A stretch of DNA of 64,000 bases from VRUE01 sp963707965. GTDB taxonomy: Bacteria; Actinomycetota; Thermoleophilia; Solirubrobacterales; 70-9. The notes below the pieces were generated by a model. That model worked only from the letters and a program-made list of their open reading frames with translations, made no database searches and was not told where the DNA came from. Positions 25,557 through 34,488 of this stretch are shown in pieces. Positions within the stretch are counted from its first letter, which is position 1, and each line of letters opens with the position of its first letter. Location of the stretch: positions 576,849-640,848 of the forward strand of contig CAVPRR010000004.1 in assembly GCA_963707965.1 (NCBI GenBank), given 5' to 3'. The position numbers and the translations under genes were made by a program.

Positions 25557-26216
25557 ATGGAAGGCATGCCTGGAGAGGAGTGGACGCCGACCAGCAGAAA
25601 GTGCAGTCGCTATCTCGGTCGCGCGGATGAGTTCCCGCACCGCGCAGAGGGGGAGGGCGTTCTGCGCGAGCAGGTCCCCCGCGGACGCCCGTCGCATCCT
25701 TGACCTCGGCACGGGCGACGGCCGCCTGCTCGCTCTTCTCGAGGCTGACCGTCCCGGAGCTGATCGGTGTGGGTTTGGACTTCTCCGAGCTGATGCTCGC
25801 GGAGGCAGGCAAGCGCTTCTCCAATGACGAGCGCATCGAGCTCGTCGAGCATGACCTCTCGGACCCGCTGCCCACCTTTGGGCGCTTCGATGCCGTCGTT
25901 TCGTCGTTTGCCATCCACCATCTCAAGCACGAGCGGAAGCGCTCGCTCTACGGCGAAATCTTCGATCTGCTCGAACCCGGCGGGAGTCTTCGCGAACTTC
26001 GAGCATGTGGCGTCGCCAACCCATCGTCTCCACGTTGCCTTCTTCGCGGCGATTGTCGAGCCACTTGAGAACGAGGACCCGTCCGACCGCCTGCTCGATG
26101 TCGAGACACAGCTCGGGTGGCTGCGCGAAATCGGCTTCGGCGACGTCGACTGCTACTGGAAGTGGCTTGAGATGGCGCTTCTCATCGGCGTCCGGCCGGC
26201 CGAGCCGCCTCGCTAG
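25557..26216 (+). pseudogene. SAM-dependent methyltransferase broken by three frameshifts
   Basis: Pieces in all three forward frames join into one typical methyltransferase of about 215 residues: GEEWTPTSRKCSRYLGRADE, then RRILDLGTGDGRLLALL (motif I), then LIGVGLDFSELMLAEAGKRF, IELVEHDLSDPLP, FDAVVSSFAIHHLKHERKRS and, after the third shift, VFANFEHVASPT to WLREIGFGDVDCYWKWLEMA. Shifts map to about 25677 (an extra C in a C-run), about 25757 and about 25985 (an extra A in GGGAGTC). The intact family is common in actinobacteria. As it stands the gene cannot make the enzyme. Confidence 0.8.
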
Positions 26217-26347
26217 CTGCCAAGCCGCGCCACCTGCGCTACAGGCAGATTGAGGCGGTGGCCTAGCTGGCGATTGTGACTGTCAGGCGCCGCACGATCC
26301 AGAATCCGGCCCGCCCGCTGTCTGCGGTCAGGCGTGCCAGGCGCTGC

Positions 26348-26593
26348 TCAGCCGTCGCCTTGTTTGAACCAAGTTGCCCGGTCCACCACGTTGTACTCCG
26401 GGACATCGGTCTGCTGGCTGCTGCCGTCTTCGGGTTTGACGGTGTAGAGCCACGTGGCCTTCGGGGGTTCGCCCATGACACTTGGAGCCAATCCCCGCTC
26501 GACGGCCGTGATCTCGCCGGGGAGGCCCTGGTCGACCAGGACCGCCTGGCCGATCTCGAAGTGTGGTGGTTCAACACCGCTCATCTCTTCCAT
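26348..26593 (-). CDS. Small SH3-like hypothetical protein
   Basis: 81 residues; ATG preceded by GAGGAAG. The sequence P-H-F-E-I-G-Q-A-V-L-V-D-Q-G-L-P-G-E-I-T, then W-L-Y-T-V-K-P-E-D-G and T-D-V-P-E-Y-N-V, reads as a short beta-barrel of KOW/SH3 style, as seen in small nucleic-acid or protein binding modules. Not recognised as a named family. Codon use (third-position G/C) is lower than in neighbouring genes. Confidence 0.5.
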   Translation of the reverse strand: MEEMSGVEPPHFEIGQAVLVDQGLPGEITAVERGLAPSVMGEPPKATWLYTVKPEDGSSQQTDVPEYNVVDRATWFKQGDG

Positions 26594-26857
26594 GTTCTCT
26601 TCCTCGGGGATTGCAGGCTAGAGCACCCCGCGGAGAAGCACTTAACCCACTCGCTGCCGAGGCGGCTGCCCTAATGGACTCCGCAGGCAGTGCTCTGGCC
26701 CGGAGCGTCGAGGCTCGCTGGCCCAGCAAGGAATCGCAGGCGTTTGTCTGACTGGTGCGCCAGTGGTGCGCCAGAGAAGTCGGCAGATTCGAAGAGCCCG
26801 ACGGAGGGAACTCAAGAATCCGGAAAACGGCCCTGCAGAGCGGCCCTCAACAGAAAA

Positions 26858-26880
26858 CGCCCCGCCGGGGAGGCGGGGCG
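26858..26880 (+). terminator. GC-rich hairpin preceded by an A-run
   Basis: Nine-bp stem CGCCCCGCC / GGCGGGGCG around a GGGGA loop, with AAAA just before it. This looks like an actinobacterial intrinsic terminator for the plus strand, but it is followed directly by the repeated RNA-like element instead of T residues, so it may instead be the first stem of that element. Confidence 0.5.
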
Positions 26881-26951
26881 CTTCTGGGGTTACTACAGGG
26901 AGGAGAGATATGTATCTCTATATATGTGGATCCGTGGGAGGTAGGTGGGCC
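26879..26951 (+). ncRNA. Putative structured RNA element, copy B
   Basis: Second copy of the element at 5559-5630. The first 23 bases differ at one position only (GGGGTTA versus GGGGTTG). The hairpin is AGAGAT-ATGT-ATCTCT (26904-26919): two of six pairs differ from copy A and both sides changed together (G-C to A-U, C-G to U-A). The shared 3' end is GTGGGCC. Downstream, tlyA starts 295 bp away, so no tight cis link is evident. Two copies with compensatory change argue for selection on RNA structure, but two sequences are few. Confidence 0.45.
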
Positions 26952-27245
26952 CTTTATGTGCCGCGGGCGCGGTAAAGCGCCATATGGGCGGTACCGGGTC
27001 CAGCCAAGAAGATCGTTGTAATGCCTTTCATCGGTTGCCTCTTACGAATCCTTGAGCAGCATACGAACATACGTGCGTCTTGTGTGTGAGTCGGGTCACA
27101 GAGGCGGCCCCTTCGAGCAACCCCAAACTGGCCAGCCGATTCTTCTACCCAATTCTGAGGTTCAGGTAAACATCCTGCAAGGGCAGCTAAACATTCGCCG
27201 GGGCAGGGAGGGGCGAATCACGGTAGCGGCGGTACCGTTGCAGCC

Positions 27246-28028
27246 GTGACCAAGGCGCGGATAGACACGGTGCTGGCGGAGCGCGGCCTGTTTCCGTCCC
27301 GCTCGGCAGCCGCCACCGCGGTGCGGGCCGGGGAGGTGCGGGTCGGCGAGGACGGGCCGGTCGCGCTGCGGCCGAGCCAACTGGTCGAGCCAGAGGCCGA
27401 GCTTCTGGTGAAGGAGGGACCGCGCTTCGTCTCGCGCGGCGGGATCAAGCTCGACAACGCGCTTGACGCGCTCGGCCTCGATGTCTCCGGGCGCGACTGC
27501 CTCGACGTCGGCGCCTCAACCGGGGGCTTCACCGACTGTCTCCTGCAGCGCGGCGCCGCTCGGGTCGCCGCGCTCGACGTTGCCCACGGGCAGATCGACG
27601 TGCGACTCCGCGAGGACCCCCGCGTCACCGTCATCGAGCGGCACAACGCCCGCGAGCTGGCGCCCGATGACCTTCCCTTCCCGCCCGAGCTCGTCGCCGT
27701 CGACGTCTCCTTCATCTCGTTGACCAAGGTCCTGCCGGCGGTCCGCCGCTGCCTGGCCCCGGGCGGCGAGGTGCTGGCGATGGTCAAGCCCCAGTTCGAG
27801 CTGGCCCGCGAGCGGGTCGGAAGGGGCGTCGTTCGCGACGCGGCCGATCGCCGCGAGGCGATTCTCAAAGTTGCGTTGGCGGTTCGCGATCTCGGTCTCC
27901 CCGTCAGGGGGATCGCTTCCTCTCAGCTGCCGGGGCCGAAGGGCAACCGGGAGACCTTCATCTGGTGCGGGGGAGAGGGCGAGGGCGTCGCCGACCTCGA
28001 GACGAGGATTCAGGAGGTGGACCCGTGA
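27246..28028 (+). CDS. tlyA: TlyA family rRNA 2'-O-methyltransferase
   Basis: 260 residues from a GTG. N-terminal S4 RNA-binding domain (R-I-D-T-V-L-A-E-R-G-L-F-P-S-R, residues 5-60) followed by an FtsJ-like Rossmann methyltransferase: K-L-D-N-A-L-D-A-L-G, motif I D-V-G-A-S-T-G-G-F-T-D, and V-S-F-I-S-L with M-V-K-P-Q-F-E (the K-D-K-E-type catalytic set). TlyA methylates ribose in 16S and 23S rRNA and its loss gives capreomycin resistance in mycobacteria. It heads the conserved tlyA-nadK-recN-steAB backbone. Confidence 0.94.
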   Translation: MTKARIDTVLAERGLFPSRSAAATAVRAGEVRVGEDGPVALRPSQLVEPEAELLVKEGPRFVSRGGIKLDNALDALGLDVSGRDCLDVGASTGGFTDCLLQRGAARVAALDVAHGQIDVRLREDPRVTVIERHNARELAPDDLPFPPELVAVDVSFISLTKVLPAVRRCLAPGGEVLAMVKPQFELARERVGRGVVRDAADRREAILKVALAVRDLGLPVRGIASSQLPGPKGNRETFIWCGGEGEGVADLETRIQEVDP

Positions 28029-28127
28029 GGAGGTGGACGCGCGGGAGCGGGGAAAGGTTCCGCATGACCTCTGGTGGCCTTCCACCGCTGTCCGATGCGG
28101 ACTCGCCACTGGCGCACGGGGCAGGCC

Positions 28128-28979
28128 ATGGCTGAGCGCGTCGCTGCGCTGATCACCCACTCGCACCCACCCGCGGCAACGGACGCCGTGAGGCAGGTCG
28201 TCGCAGAGGCCGGCGAGGCCGGCTGGCGGGTCGTCGCCACCCCCGGGGAGATCGCCAAGCACGGCGACGCGGCCGCTGGAATCGAGGCGGCTGACCCGCT
28301 TCCCCGTGACGTCTCTCTCTGCGTCGTGCTCGGCGGCGACGGGTCGATTCTCTACGCGCTGCGCCATTTTGCGCGCACCGGCGTCCCGGTCTTCGGCGTC
28401 AACTTCGGCACGGTGGGCTTCCTCGCCGCGGTGGAGCGCGACGAGGCCGAGCAGGGCATTCGCAGGGCGCTCGCCGGGGAGACCGAGACCGTCGACGTGC
28501 CCGGCCTCGAGGTCGAGCTCGACGGCAAGCAGCGGGTCGGGCTGAACGATGTCGGCTTCATCCGCCGCCCCCACGATCGGGTGGCCGAGCTCAGCTACAA
28601 GATCGCCGGCGAGGAGGTCGGTCACGTCCGCTGCGACGGCCTCGTCGCCGCCACCCCGGTGGGCTCGACCGGCTACAACCTCGCCAACCAAGGCCCGATT
28701 CTGGCATGGGGAGTGAAGGGGTACGTGGTCAGCTATATCTCACCGCACTCGTTGACCGCCCGCGCCCTGGTCGTGGCGCCAAGCGACGTCCTGCACGTGG
28801 GCAACGCCGCCGGCCGCGAGCCGGTCGACGTGGCGGTCGACGGTGAGCACGTCGGCACCCTGGCCCCGGGCGGGGAGCTCGAGGTTCGCTTCGCCGACGG
28901 CGTAGGGAGACTCGCCCAGCTTCCGGGGACGAGCTTCTACCAGCGCATCCGGGAGAAGTTCGGGCACCTCGCGGTCTAA
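28128..28979 (+). CDS. nadK: NAD kinase
   Basis: 283 residues from the ATG of M-A-E-R-V-A-A-L-I-T-H-S-H-P; the frame continues upstream to 28074. Phosphorylates NAD to NADP. Signature G-G-D-G-S (residue about 70), N-F-G-T-V-G-F-L, N-D-V-G-F-I-R (NE/D motif), and V-A-A-T-P-V-G-S-T-G-Y-N-L-A for nucleotide binding. Length is standard. In the usual actinobacterial place between tlyA and recN. Confidence 0.94.
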   Translation: MAERVAALITHSHPPAATDAVRQVVAEAGEAGWRVVATPGEIAKHGDAAAGIEAADPLPRDVSLCVVLGGDGSILYALRHFARTGVPVFGVNFGTVGFLAAVERDEAEQGIRRALAGETETVDVPGLEVELDGKQRVGLNDVGFIRRPHDRVAELSYKIAGEEVGHVRCDGLVAATPVGSTGYNLANQGPILAWGVKGYVVSYISPHSLTARALVVAPSDVLHVGNAAGREPVDVAVDGEHVGTLAPGGELEVRFADGVGRLAQLPGTSFYQRIREKFGHLAV

Positions 28980-29084
28980 CGGGCACGTCGCCGTCTGAGG
29001 TGCATCAGGTTCGCCCTTTGGTGGAGAACGCCCGATGTAGCGATGCGGCGGGCCGGCGGGGCTGCCTCTCTAGGGTTTGCGCCC

Positions 29085-30602
29085 ATGGCGCGCAAGTGGT
29101 GGACCCTCGTCCTGATCACGATCGCGACGTTCATGCTGCTGCTGGACATCACGGTCGTAAACGTGGCGCTGCCCGACATCCAGCGCGACCTCGACGCGAG
29201 TCTCTCCAGCCTGCAGTGGGTGATCGACGCCTACGCGTTGACCCTCGCGGCCTTCCTGCTCACCGCCGGCTCACTGGGCGACAGGCTCGGTCGGAGGCGC
29301 GTCTTCTCGATCGGATTTGGCGTCTTCACGCTCGCCTCGTTTCTGTGTGGATTTGCAGGTGATCCGACGCTGCTCAACCTCGCCCGCGGGTTGCAGGGCA
29401 TTGGCGGCGCAGCGATGTTCGCCACCTCGCTGGCGCTGATCGGCCAGGAGTTCCAGGGGAAGGAGCGAGCGACGGCCTTCGGCGTCTGGGGAGCGACCAT
29501 CGGCGGCGCGGTGGCGGTCGGGCCTCTGGTCGGAGGCCTGGTCACCGAGCACCTCGGCTGGGAATGGATCTTCTTCATCAACGTCCCGATCGGTGTCGTC
29601 GCGATCGCGCTGACGGAGCTGCGGCTCGCCAACGTCGCCGCCCAGGACCCGGCGCCGATCGACCTGCCCGGGCTTGCCACCTTCTCGCTCGGTCTCTTCC
29701 TGCTGATCTTCAGCCTCATCCGCGGTAACGCCGAGGGCTGGGGCAGCGGTGCGATCGTCGCCTCCCTGGCCGGTTCGGCGGCGCTGCTGGTCGCCTTCGT
29801 CGCGGTGGAGACACGCAGCAACCACCCGATGCTGGACCTCGGCCTGTTCCGACGGCCTGCCTTCAACGGGGTCTCCGCCGTCGCCTTCGGCCTCTCGGCG
29901 GGGATGTTCTCGATGATTCTCTACCTGACCATCTATATGCAGGGCGTCACGGGACTCTCACCGCTGGAGACCGGCCTCCGCCTGCTTCCGATGACGGTCC
30001 TCTCGTTTGTCGCCTCGCCGATCGCCGGCATCCTCTCCCACCGCATCCCGATCCGGGTGCTGCTGGGCGTCGGCCTCGGGGCGGTGGGCCTCGGCCTGTT
30101 TCTGATGCACGGAATCGACATCGACTCACCGCTCTCGGCGCTGCTGCCGGGCTTTCTCGTCGCCGGGGCCGGGATAGGCATCGCCAACCCCGGCATCGGC
30201 CAGGCGGCGATCGGCGTTGTCCCGGTCGAGAAAGCCGGGATGGGCTCGGGGATCAACACCAGCTTCCGCCAGGTTGGGATTGCAACCGGCGTCGCAACGC
30301 TCGGCGCGATCTTCCAGTCGCGGGTCGATTCCAAGCTGTCGGCGCTGCTGCCGGATGCTTCGCATGGCCTCGCCGAAGCTGTCTCCTCCGGCGGTTCCCG
30401 CGCTGTGACGGCGCTCGTCCCGCCGGCCCACCGGGCCGAGGCCGTCCACGCCGCCAAGGTTGCCTTCGTCAGCGGCCTCAACGAGATCCTTCTGATTGGC
30501 GCGGTCATCTGTTTCGCCTCAGCCGTCCTTGGTTTCGCCCTCGTCCGCTCGCGCGACTTCGTCCAGCCGACCGGCGCCGCGGCTGAGCCCGCTGCCATAT
30601 AG
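29085..30602 (+). CDS. MFS drug-efflux transporter, DHA2 (14-TM) type
   Basis: 505 residues with about 14 hydrophobic segments. Motif L-D-I-T-V-V-N-V-A-L-P-D-I-Q-R-D-L at the first helix is the DHA2 signature; motif A appears as G-S-L-G-D-R-L-G-R-R-R-V, and motif C region G-P-L-V-G-G. Such pumps (EmrB/QacA type) export drugs or metabolites using the proton gradient. It splits the usual nadK-recN adjacency, so it is probably a later insertion into the backbone. No regulator gene is adjacent. Confidence 0.9.
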   Translation: MARKWWTLVLITIATFMLLLDITVVNVALPDIQRDLDASLSSLQWVIDAYALTLAAFLLTAGSLGDRLGRRRVFSIGFGVFTLASFLCGFAGDPTLLNLARGLQGIGGAAMFATSLALIGQEFQGKERATAFGVWGATIGGAVAVGPLVGGLVTEHLGWEWIFFINVPIGVVAIALTELRLANVAAQDPAPIDLPGLATFSLGLFLLIFSLIRGNAEGWGSGAIVASLAGSAALLVAFVAVETRSNHPMLDLGLFRRPAFNGVSAVAFGLSAGMFSMILYLTIYMQGVTGLSPLETGLRLLPMTVLSFVASPIAGILSHRIPIRVLLGVGLGAVGLGLFLMHGIDIDSPLSALLPGFLVAGAGIGIANPGIGQAAIGVVPVEKAGMGSGINTSFRQVGIATGVATLGAIFQSRVDSKLSALLPDASHGLAEAVSSGGSRAVTALVPPAHRAEAVHAAKVAFVSGLNEILLIGAVICFASAVLGFALVRSRDFVQPTGAAAEPAAI

Positions 30603-30676
30603 AGGCTCTACGCCTGAATCCACTGATCTCGCCACAGGGGGGAGAGTCGGTCCGCCCCCGTTGCTAGTAAGGGTGC

Positions 30677-32359
30677 GTGCTGCGAGAGCTGCGGATAGAG
30701 AACCTGCTCCTGATCGAGCGGGCGGAGCTGCGGCTGGGCGGGGGACTGAACGCGATCACCGGCGAGACGGGAGCCGGAAAGACGATCCTGGCGCACTCGC
30801 TCGACCTGCTGATGGGCGGCAGGGCGCGGGCGCAGATCGTGCGCCCCGGCGCCGAGGAGGCCTGGGTGGAGGGCGTGTTCGACCTGCCGGCGGCGCTGCT
30901 TGCCGAGCCCGAGATGCGGGAGCTCGCCGAGCGCCTTCCCGAGGGGGCGGAGGAGATCGTGCTGGGGCGCCGCGTCTCCACAACCGGGCGGACGACGGCC
31001 TTCGTCGCCGGCCGTGCGGCATCCGCGGCGGACCTGAAGCTTCTCGGTGGGCGGCTGCTTGCCTTCTACGGACAGCACGAGCACCGCAAGCTGACGATCT
31101 CCTCGGCCCAGGCCGAGGTGCTCGACGGGTTCGCGGGCGACAAGCATTTGGAGCTGCGCCAGCGCTACCGCGAGGCGCATCGCGACTGTGTGCGGCTGGA
31201 GGCTGAGCTGGCCGAGCTGCGCGAGCGGGACGGCTCCCGGGAGCGGGACCTCGATCTCCACCGCTTTGAGCTGTCGGAGATCGAGGAGGTCGCTCCCGAC
31301 CCCGCCGAGGCGGAGGAGCTGTCGGCCGAGCGGGAGCGGCTGCGCCACGCGGAGGGACTGCGCGAAGCGGCGATTGGCGCCCATGCAAGCGCCGCCGGCG
31401 TCGAGGAGGACGGCGGCGGCGCGGTGAGTGCGATCGGCCAGGCCGAGGCGCAGCTGGGAAGTGTGGCCGGCGTCGATCGTGAGCTGGATGCGATCTCCGA
31501 GCGCCTCGGCGCCCTTGCGGTCGAGCTGGGCGATGTCGCGAGCGAGTTGCGCGACTACCTCGACGGGATCCAGGCGGATCCGGACCGGCTGGCGGCTGTT
31601 GAGGAGCGGCTCGACGCGATCGACAGGCTGATGCGCAAGCACGGAGGCAGTGTCGAGTCGGTGCTTGCCCATGCGGATCGCTGCCGAGCTGAGGTCGAGC
31701 GCCTCGAGAGGGCCGAGGAGCGTGGTGCGGAGGCGGAGACCGCCCTGACGGAGGCGGAAGCCCAGCGGAAGAAGCTGGGTGCGCGGTTGAGCAAGGGCCG
31801 CACCGCCGCGGCGGGCTCGCTGCGCGAGAGGGTCGCCGAGGAGCTGGAGCAGCTGGCGATGCCCGGGGCCACGCTCGAGGTCATCCTGGAGCCGCACCCC
31901 GACGGCTTCGGCCCGAACGGCCGGGAGGCTGTCGAGCTGCGGCTCTCGCCGAACCCGGGAATCGACCCGGCGCCACTGCGCGATGCCGCCTCGGGTGGGG
32001 AGCTCTCTCGGGTGATGCTGGCGTTGACGGGCCTCGGCGCGGGAGCGGGCGCCGGCACGCTCGTCTTCGACGAGATCGACGCCGGGATCGGCGGCAACAC
32101 CGCCCGCGTGGTCGGCGAGCGCCTCCGAGCGCTGGGGGACAGCCGCCAGGTCATCTGCATCACCCACCTGCCCCAGGTCGCCTCGCTGGCCACGACTCAT
32201 TTCCGGCTGGAGAAGGACGTTGCGGGCAAGACGGCCACCGCGACCGTGCAGCGCCTCGATGGCGAGGGTGTGGTCGAGGAGATCCGCCGCATGCTGGGTG
32301 GCAGGAGCTCCGATGAGGCGGCGACCCGCCACGCGCGTGAGCTGCTCGCCGCCGCCTGA
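30677..32359 (+). CDS. recN: DNA repair protein RecN
   Basis: 560 residues from GTG. SMC-like ATPase for double-strand-break repair. Walker A is T-G-E-T-G-A-G-K-T-I-L (residue 34 on), two coiled-coil arms lie in the middle, F-Y-G-Q-H-E-H is the Q-loop region, the ABC signature is S-G-G-E-L-S-R, Walker B is F-D-E-I-D-A-G-I-G-G and the H-loop is I-T-H-L-P-Q-V-A-S. Length and order match RecN closely. Follows the MFS gene by 74 bp and precedes steA. Confidence 0.96.
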   Translation: MLRELRIENLLLIERAELRLGGGLNAITGETGAGKTILAHSLDLLMGGRARAQIVRPGAEEAWVEGVFDLPAALLAEPEMRELAERLPEGAEEIVLGRRVSTTGRTTAFVAGRAASAADLKLLGGRLLAFYGQHEHRKLTISSAQAEVLDGFAGDKHLELRQRYREAHRDCVRLEAELAELRERDGSRERDLDLHRFELSEIEEVAPDPAEAEELSAERERLRHAEGLREAAIGAHASAAGVEEDGGGAVSAIGQAEAQLGSVAGVDRELDAISERLGALAVELGDVASELRDYLDGIQADPDRLAAVEERLDAIDRLMRKHGGSVESVLAHADRCRAEVERLERAEERGAEAETALTEAEAQRKKLGARLSKGRTAAAGSLRERVAEELEQLAMPGATLEVILEPHPDGFGPNGREAVELRLSPNPGIDPAPLRDAASGGELSRVMLALTGLGAGAGAGTLVFDEIDAGIGGNTARVVGERLRALGDSRQVICITHLPQVASLATTHFRLEKDVAGKTATATVQRLDGEGVVEEIRRMLGGRSSDEAATRHARELLAAA

Positions 32360-32399
32360 AGTTCTCCTCTCCGCTTCCCAGAGCGGCTAACCTGGCGCC

Positions 32400-33587
32400 G
32401 TGGCTACTGCCAGTCGCCGTCGCTTCCCTGCGCTGCTATCGCGCCGCAACGGAGCGCCCGACGGCGGGGCAATCCACGGGACGGCGAGGCTCGGCCGCCG
32501 GACCAAGGACCTGGTCAAGCATCTTCGCCCCGGCGACATCGCGGTGGTCGACCACACCAACATCGACCGGATCGCGGCCGAGGAGCTGATAGCCACGGGT
32601 GTGCGGGCGGTGCTGAATGCCTCGGAGTCCTCCGACGGCCGCTATCCCAACGCCGGGCCGCTGCTCCTTGCCCGGGCCGGGATCGCCCTCGTCGATCTAT
32701 CCGACGGCGATCCCTTCGAGCTGCTGCACGATGGCGACGCGGTTACGCTGGCGGGCGGCGCGGTGAGCATGGGTGGGCAGGAGGTCCTCCACGGGCAGGT
32801 TCTGGACGTCGCCGAGCTGGAGCGCCGCTTCGAGGAGCAGCGCGGGCGAGTCGATGAGGCGCTCGTCGAATTCGTCGAGAACACGATTGCCCATGTCCGG
32901 CAGGAGACCGACCTCCTCACCGGCAGCGTCGAGTTCCCGTCCACCAGGACGTCGTTCCGCGATCGTCATGTGCTGATCGTTGTTCGGGGCGAGCACCATC
33001 GTGGCGACCTGAAGGCGCTGCGGGCCTACATCCGCGACGTGCGCCCGGTGGTGGTGGCGGTCGACGGCGGGGCCGACGGGGCGTTGGCCGCGGGCCTTAA
33101 GCCCGACGTGATCCTCGGCGACATGGACTCGGCCAGCGACGCGGCCCTGCGCTGCGGTGCGGAGCTGATCGTCCACGCCTATCCGGACGGGAGGGCGCCC
33201 GGGCGCGACCGGCTGCTTGGGATGGCGCTCGATCACACGCTCGTCCCGGCCGCAGGGACGAGTGAGGACGTGGCGATGCTGATGGCCTACGAGAAAGGCG
33301 CCGACCTGATCGTCAGCGTTGGAGCTCACTTCAACCTGATCGAGTTCCTCGATCGCAACCGTGGGGGCATGTCCTCGACATTCCTGACGCGGCTGCGGAT
33401 CGGAGACAGGCTGGTCGACGCCAAGGGCGTGAGCCGCCTCTACAACCCCGGCTCGGGCTTCGGCCCGACCGTGCTCTTTCTCGCCGCCTTCGCAGTCCTG
33501 CTGGCGATCGTCGTCATCACCTCGCCCGCGCTCAGCGACCTGGCGCAGCTGATCTGGCTGAAGTTGAAGATCTGGCTCGGCCTGTAG
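32400..33587 (+). CDS. steA: SteA, putative cytokinetic ring protein
   Basis: 395 residues from GTG. The central part (about 200-300) is a thiamine-pyrophosphokinase-like fold: V-V-A-V-D-G-G-A-D-G-A-L, L-K-P-D-V-I-L-G-D-M-D-S. The final 35 residues form one membrane helix (F-L-A-A-F-A-V-L-L-A-I-V-V-I). In Corynebacterium SteA/SteB are cell-division and envelope proteins that regulate the RipA-type hydrolase; the order recN-steA-steB is conserved in actinobacteria, and this locus keeps it. The TPPK-like site is not known to be catalytic. Confidence 0.9.
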   Translation: MATASRRRFPALLSRRNGAPDGGAIHGTARLGRRTKDLVKHLRPGDIAVVDHTNIDRIAAEELIATGVRAVLNASESSDGRYPNAGPLLLARAGIALVDLSDGDPFELLHDGDAVTLAGGAVSMGGQEVLHGQVLDVAELERRFEEQRGRVDEALVEFVENTIAHVRQETDLLTGSVEFPSTRTSFRDRHVLIVVRGEHHRGDLKALRAYIRDVRPVVVAVDGGADGALAAGLKPDVILGDMDSASDAALRCGAELIVHAYPDGRAPGRDRLLGMALDHTLVPAAGTSEDVAMLMAYEKGADLIVSVGAHFNLIEFLDRNRGGMSSTFLTRLRIGDRLVDAKGVSRLYNPGSGFGPTVLFLAAFAVLLAIVVITSPALSDLAQLIWLKLKIWLGL

Positions 33588-33621
33588 CGGCAGGCGCGGA
33601 CCATCTAGCCTTCCCCCGCGG

Positions 33622-34488
33622 ATGGGTTACAGCGCGCGCTACCACGCGACATCGTTGATCGCCGTGTTCCTCGCCCTGGCGATCGGGATCCTGATCGGCG
33701 CCGAGTTCGGGGGGGACGCGCTGACCAACACGCGCAAGGACCTCGAGCAAAGCCTCACCGGGAACCTCAAGGACGCGCGCGAACACGCCGACCAGCTGAG
33801 CGGCGAACTGGGGCGGGCCAACGAGTTCTCCAGCCGCGTCTACCCGGCACTCGTCCGCGACCAGCTGCGGGGGCGACGGATCGGACTGCTTGCCCTGGGC
33901 GACCTTCCGGGTGACGTCTCGGGGGCGATCGAGGCCGCGCTGGGGCCGACCGGGGCACGGCTGGTGGGGGTCGGAGTGGTAAGTGAGCCGGTCGATACCC
34001 GCGCTCTCGCCGGCGATCTAGGGAAGACTCGCTTCGCCGACATCGCCCGCAACCCCGACTTGCAGACCGCCTTTGGGGTGGGGGTGGGGCGGCAGCTGGT
34101 CCGGGGCGGGACGCTGGTGGAGCTGGTGCGCAGCCATCTCTTCTCCCGTGCGAGCGGCAACTTCGGAGCGCTTGACGGAGTGGTCGTCGTTCGCAACCAG
34201 CCGCAGGACATGGGAGCGGTGCAGCGCGCCACCGCCGGACGGCTCGAGTCCGCGGTGGCGAGTGGCATGACGGCGACCCGGACGCCCTCCGTCGGGGTGG
34301 AGAGCTCGGGCGCCGAACCCTCGTCGATCTCGTTCTTCCAGGGCAACGATCTCTCCAGCGTCGATGACGTGGACCTGGTCGCCGGAAAGCTGGCGACGGT
34401 CTTCGCGCTGCTCGGCGCGGAGGGCAGCTTTGGCATCAAGGGGAGCGCCGACCGCCTGCTTCCGGATCTGCTGGCACCGCACCGGTAG
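33622..34488 (+). CDS. steB: SteB/MctB-like membrane protein
   Basis: 288 residues. One N-terminal transmembrane helix (S-L-I-A-V-F-L-A-L-A-I-G-I-L-I-G) followed by a coiled coil (about 35-75) and a globular extracytoplasmic part. This is the DUF3186 family, called SteB in corynebacteria and MctB (copper transport) in mycobacteria; the copper function is doubtful for this lineage. Position after steA supports the SteB role. The stop is adjacent to the next start. Confidence 0.85.
   Translation: MGYSARYHATSLIAVFLALAIGILIGAEFGGDALTNTRKDLEQSLTGNLKDAREHADQLSGELGRANEFSSRVYPALVRDQLRGRRIGLLALGDLPGDVSGAIEAALGPTGARLVGVGVVSEPVDTRALAGDLGKTRFADIARNPDLQTAFGVGVGRQLVRGGTLVELVRSHLFSRASGNFGALDGVVVVRNQPQDMGAVQRATAGRLESAVASGMTATRTPSVGVESSGAEPSSISFFQGNDLSSVDDVDLVAGKLATVFALLGAEGSFGIKGSADRLLPDLLAPHR

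Larger units (their letters stand above)
26594..27245. other. 650-bp gene-free stretch before tlyA
   Basis: No convincing coding frame. It holds a short tandem duplication (TGGTGCGCCAG twice at about 26755-26777), a strong GC hairpin (26858-26880), RNA-like copy B (26879-26951), and then about 290 bp with clearly lower GC than the surroundings up to the tlyA start. The last part probably includes the tlyA promoter, but I could not pick convincing -35/-10 boxes. Confidence 0.6.

Noticed and set aside
26755..27021. Coding frame between the small SH3-like gene and tlyA
   Set aside because: Several short frames overlap there with no family similarity and they cross the hairpin and RNA-like element.
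30608..32332. 574-codon minus frame across recN
   Set aside because: RecN on the plus strand is complete with all ABC motifs; the minus product has no recognisable domain.
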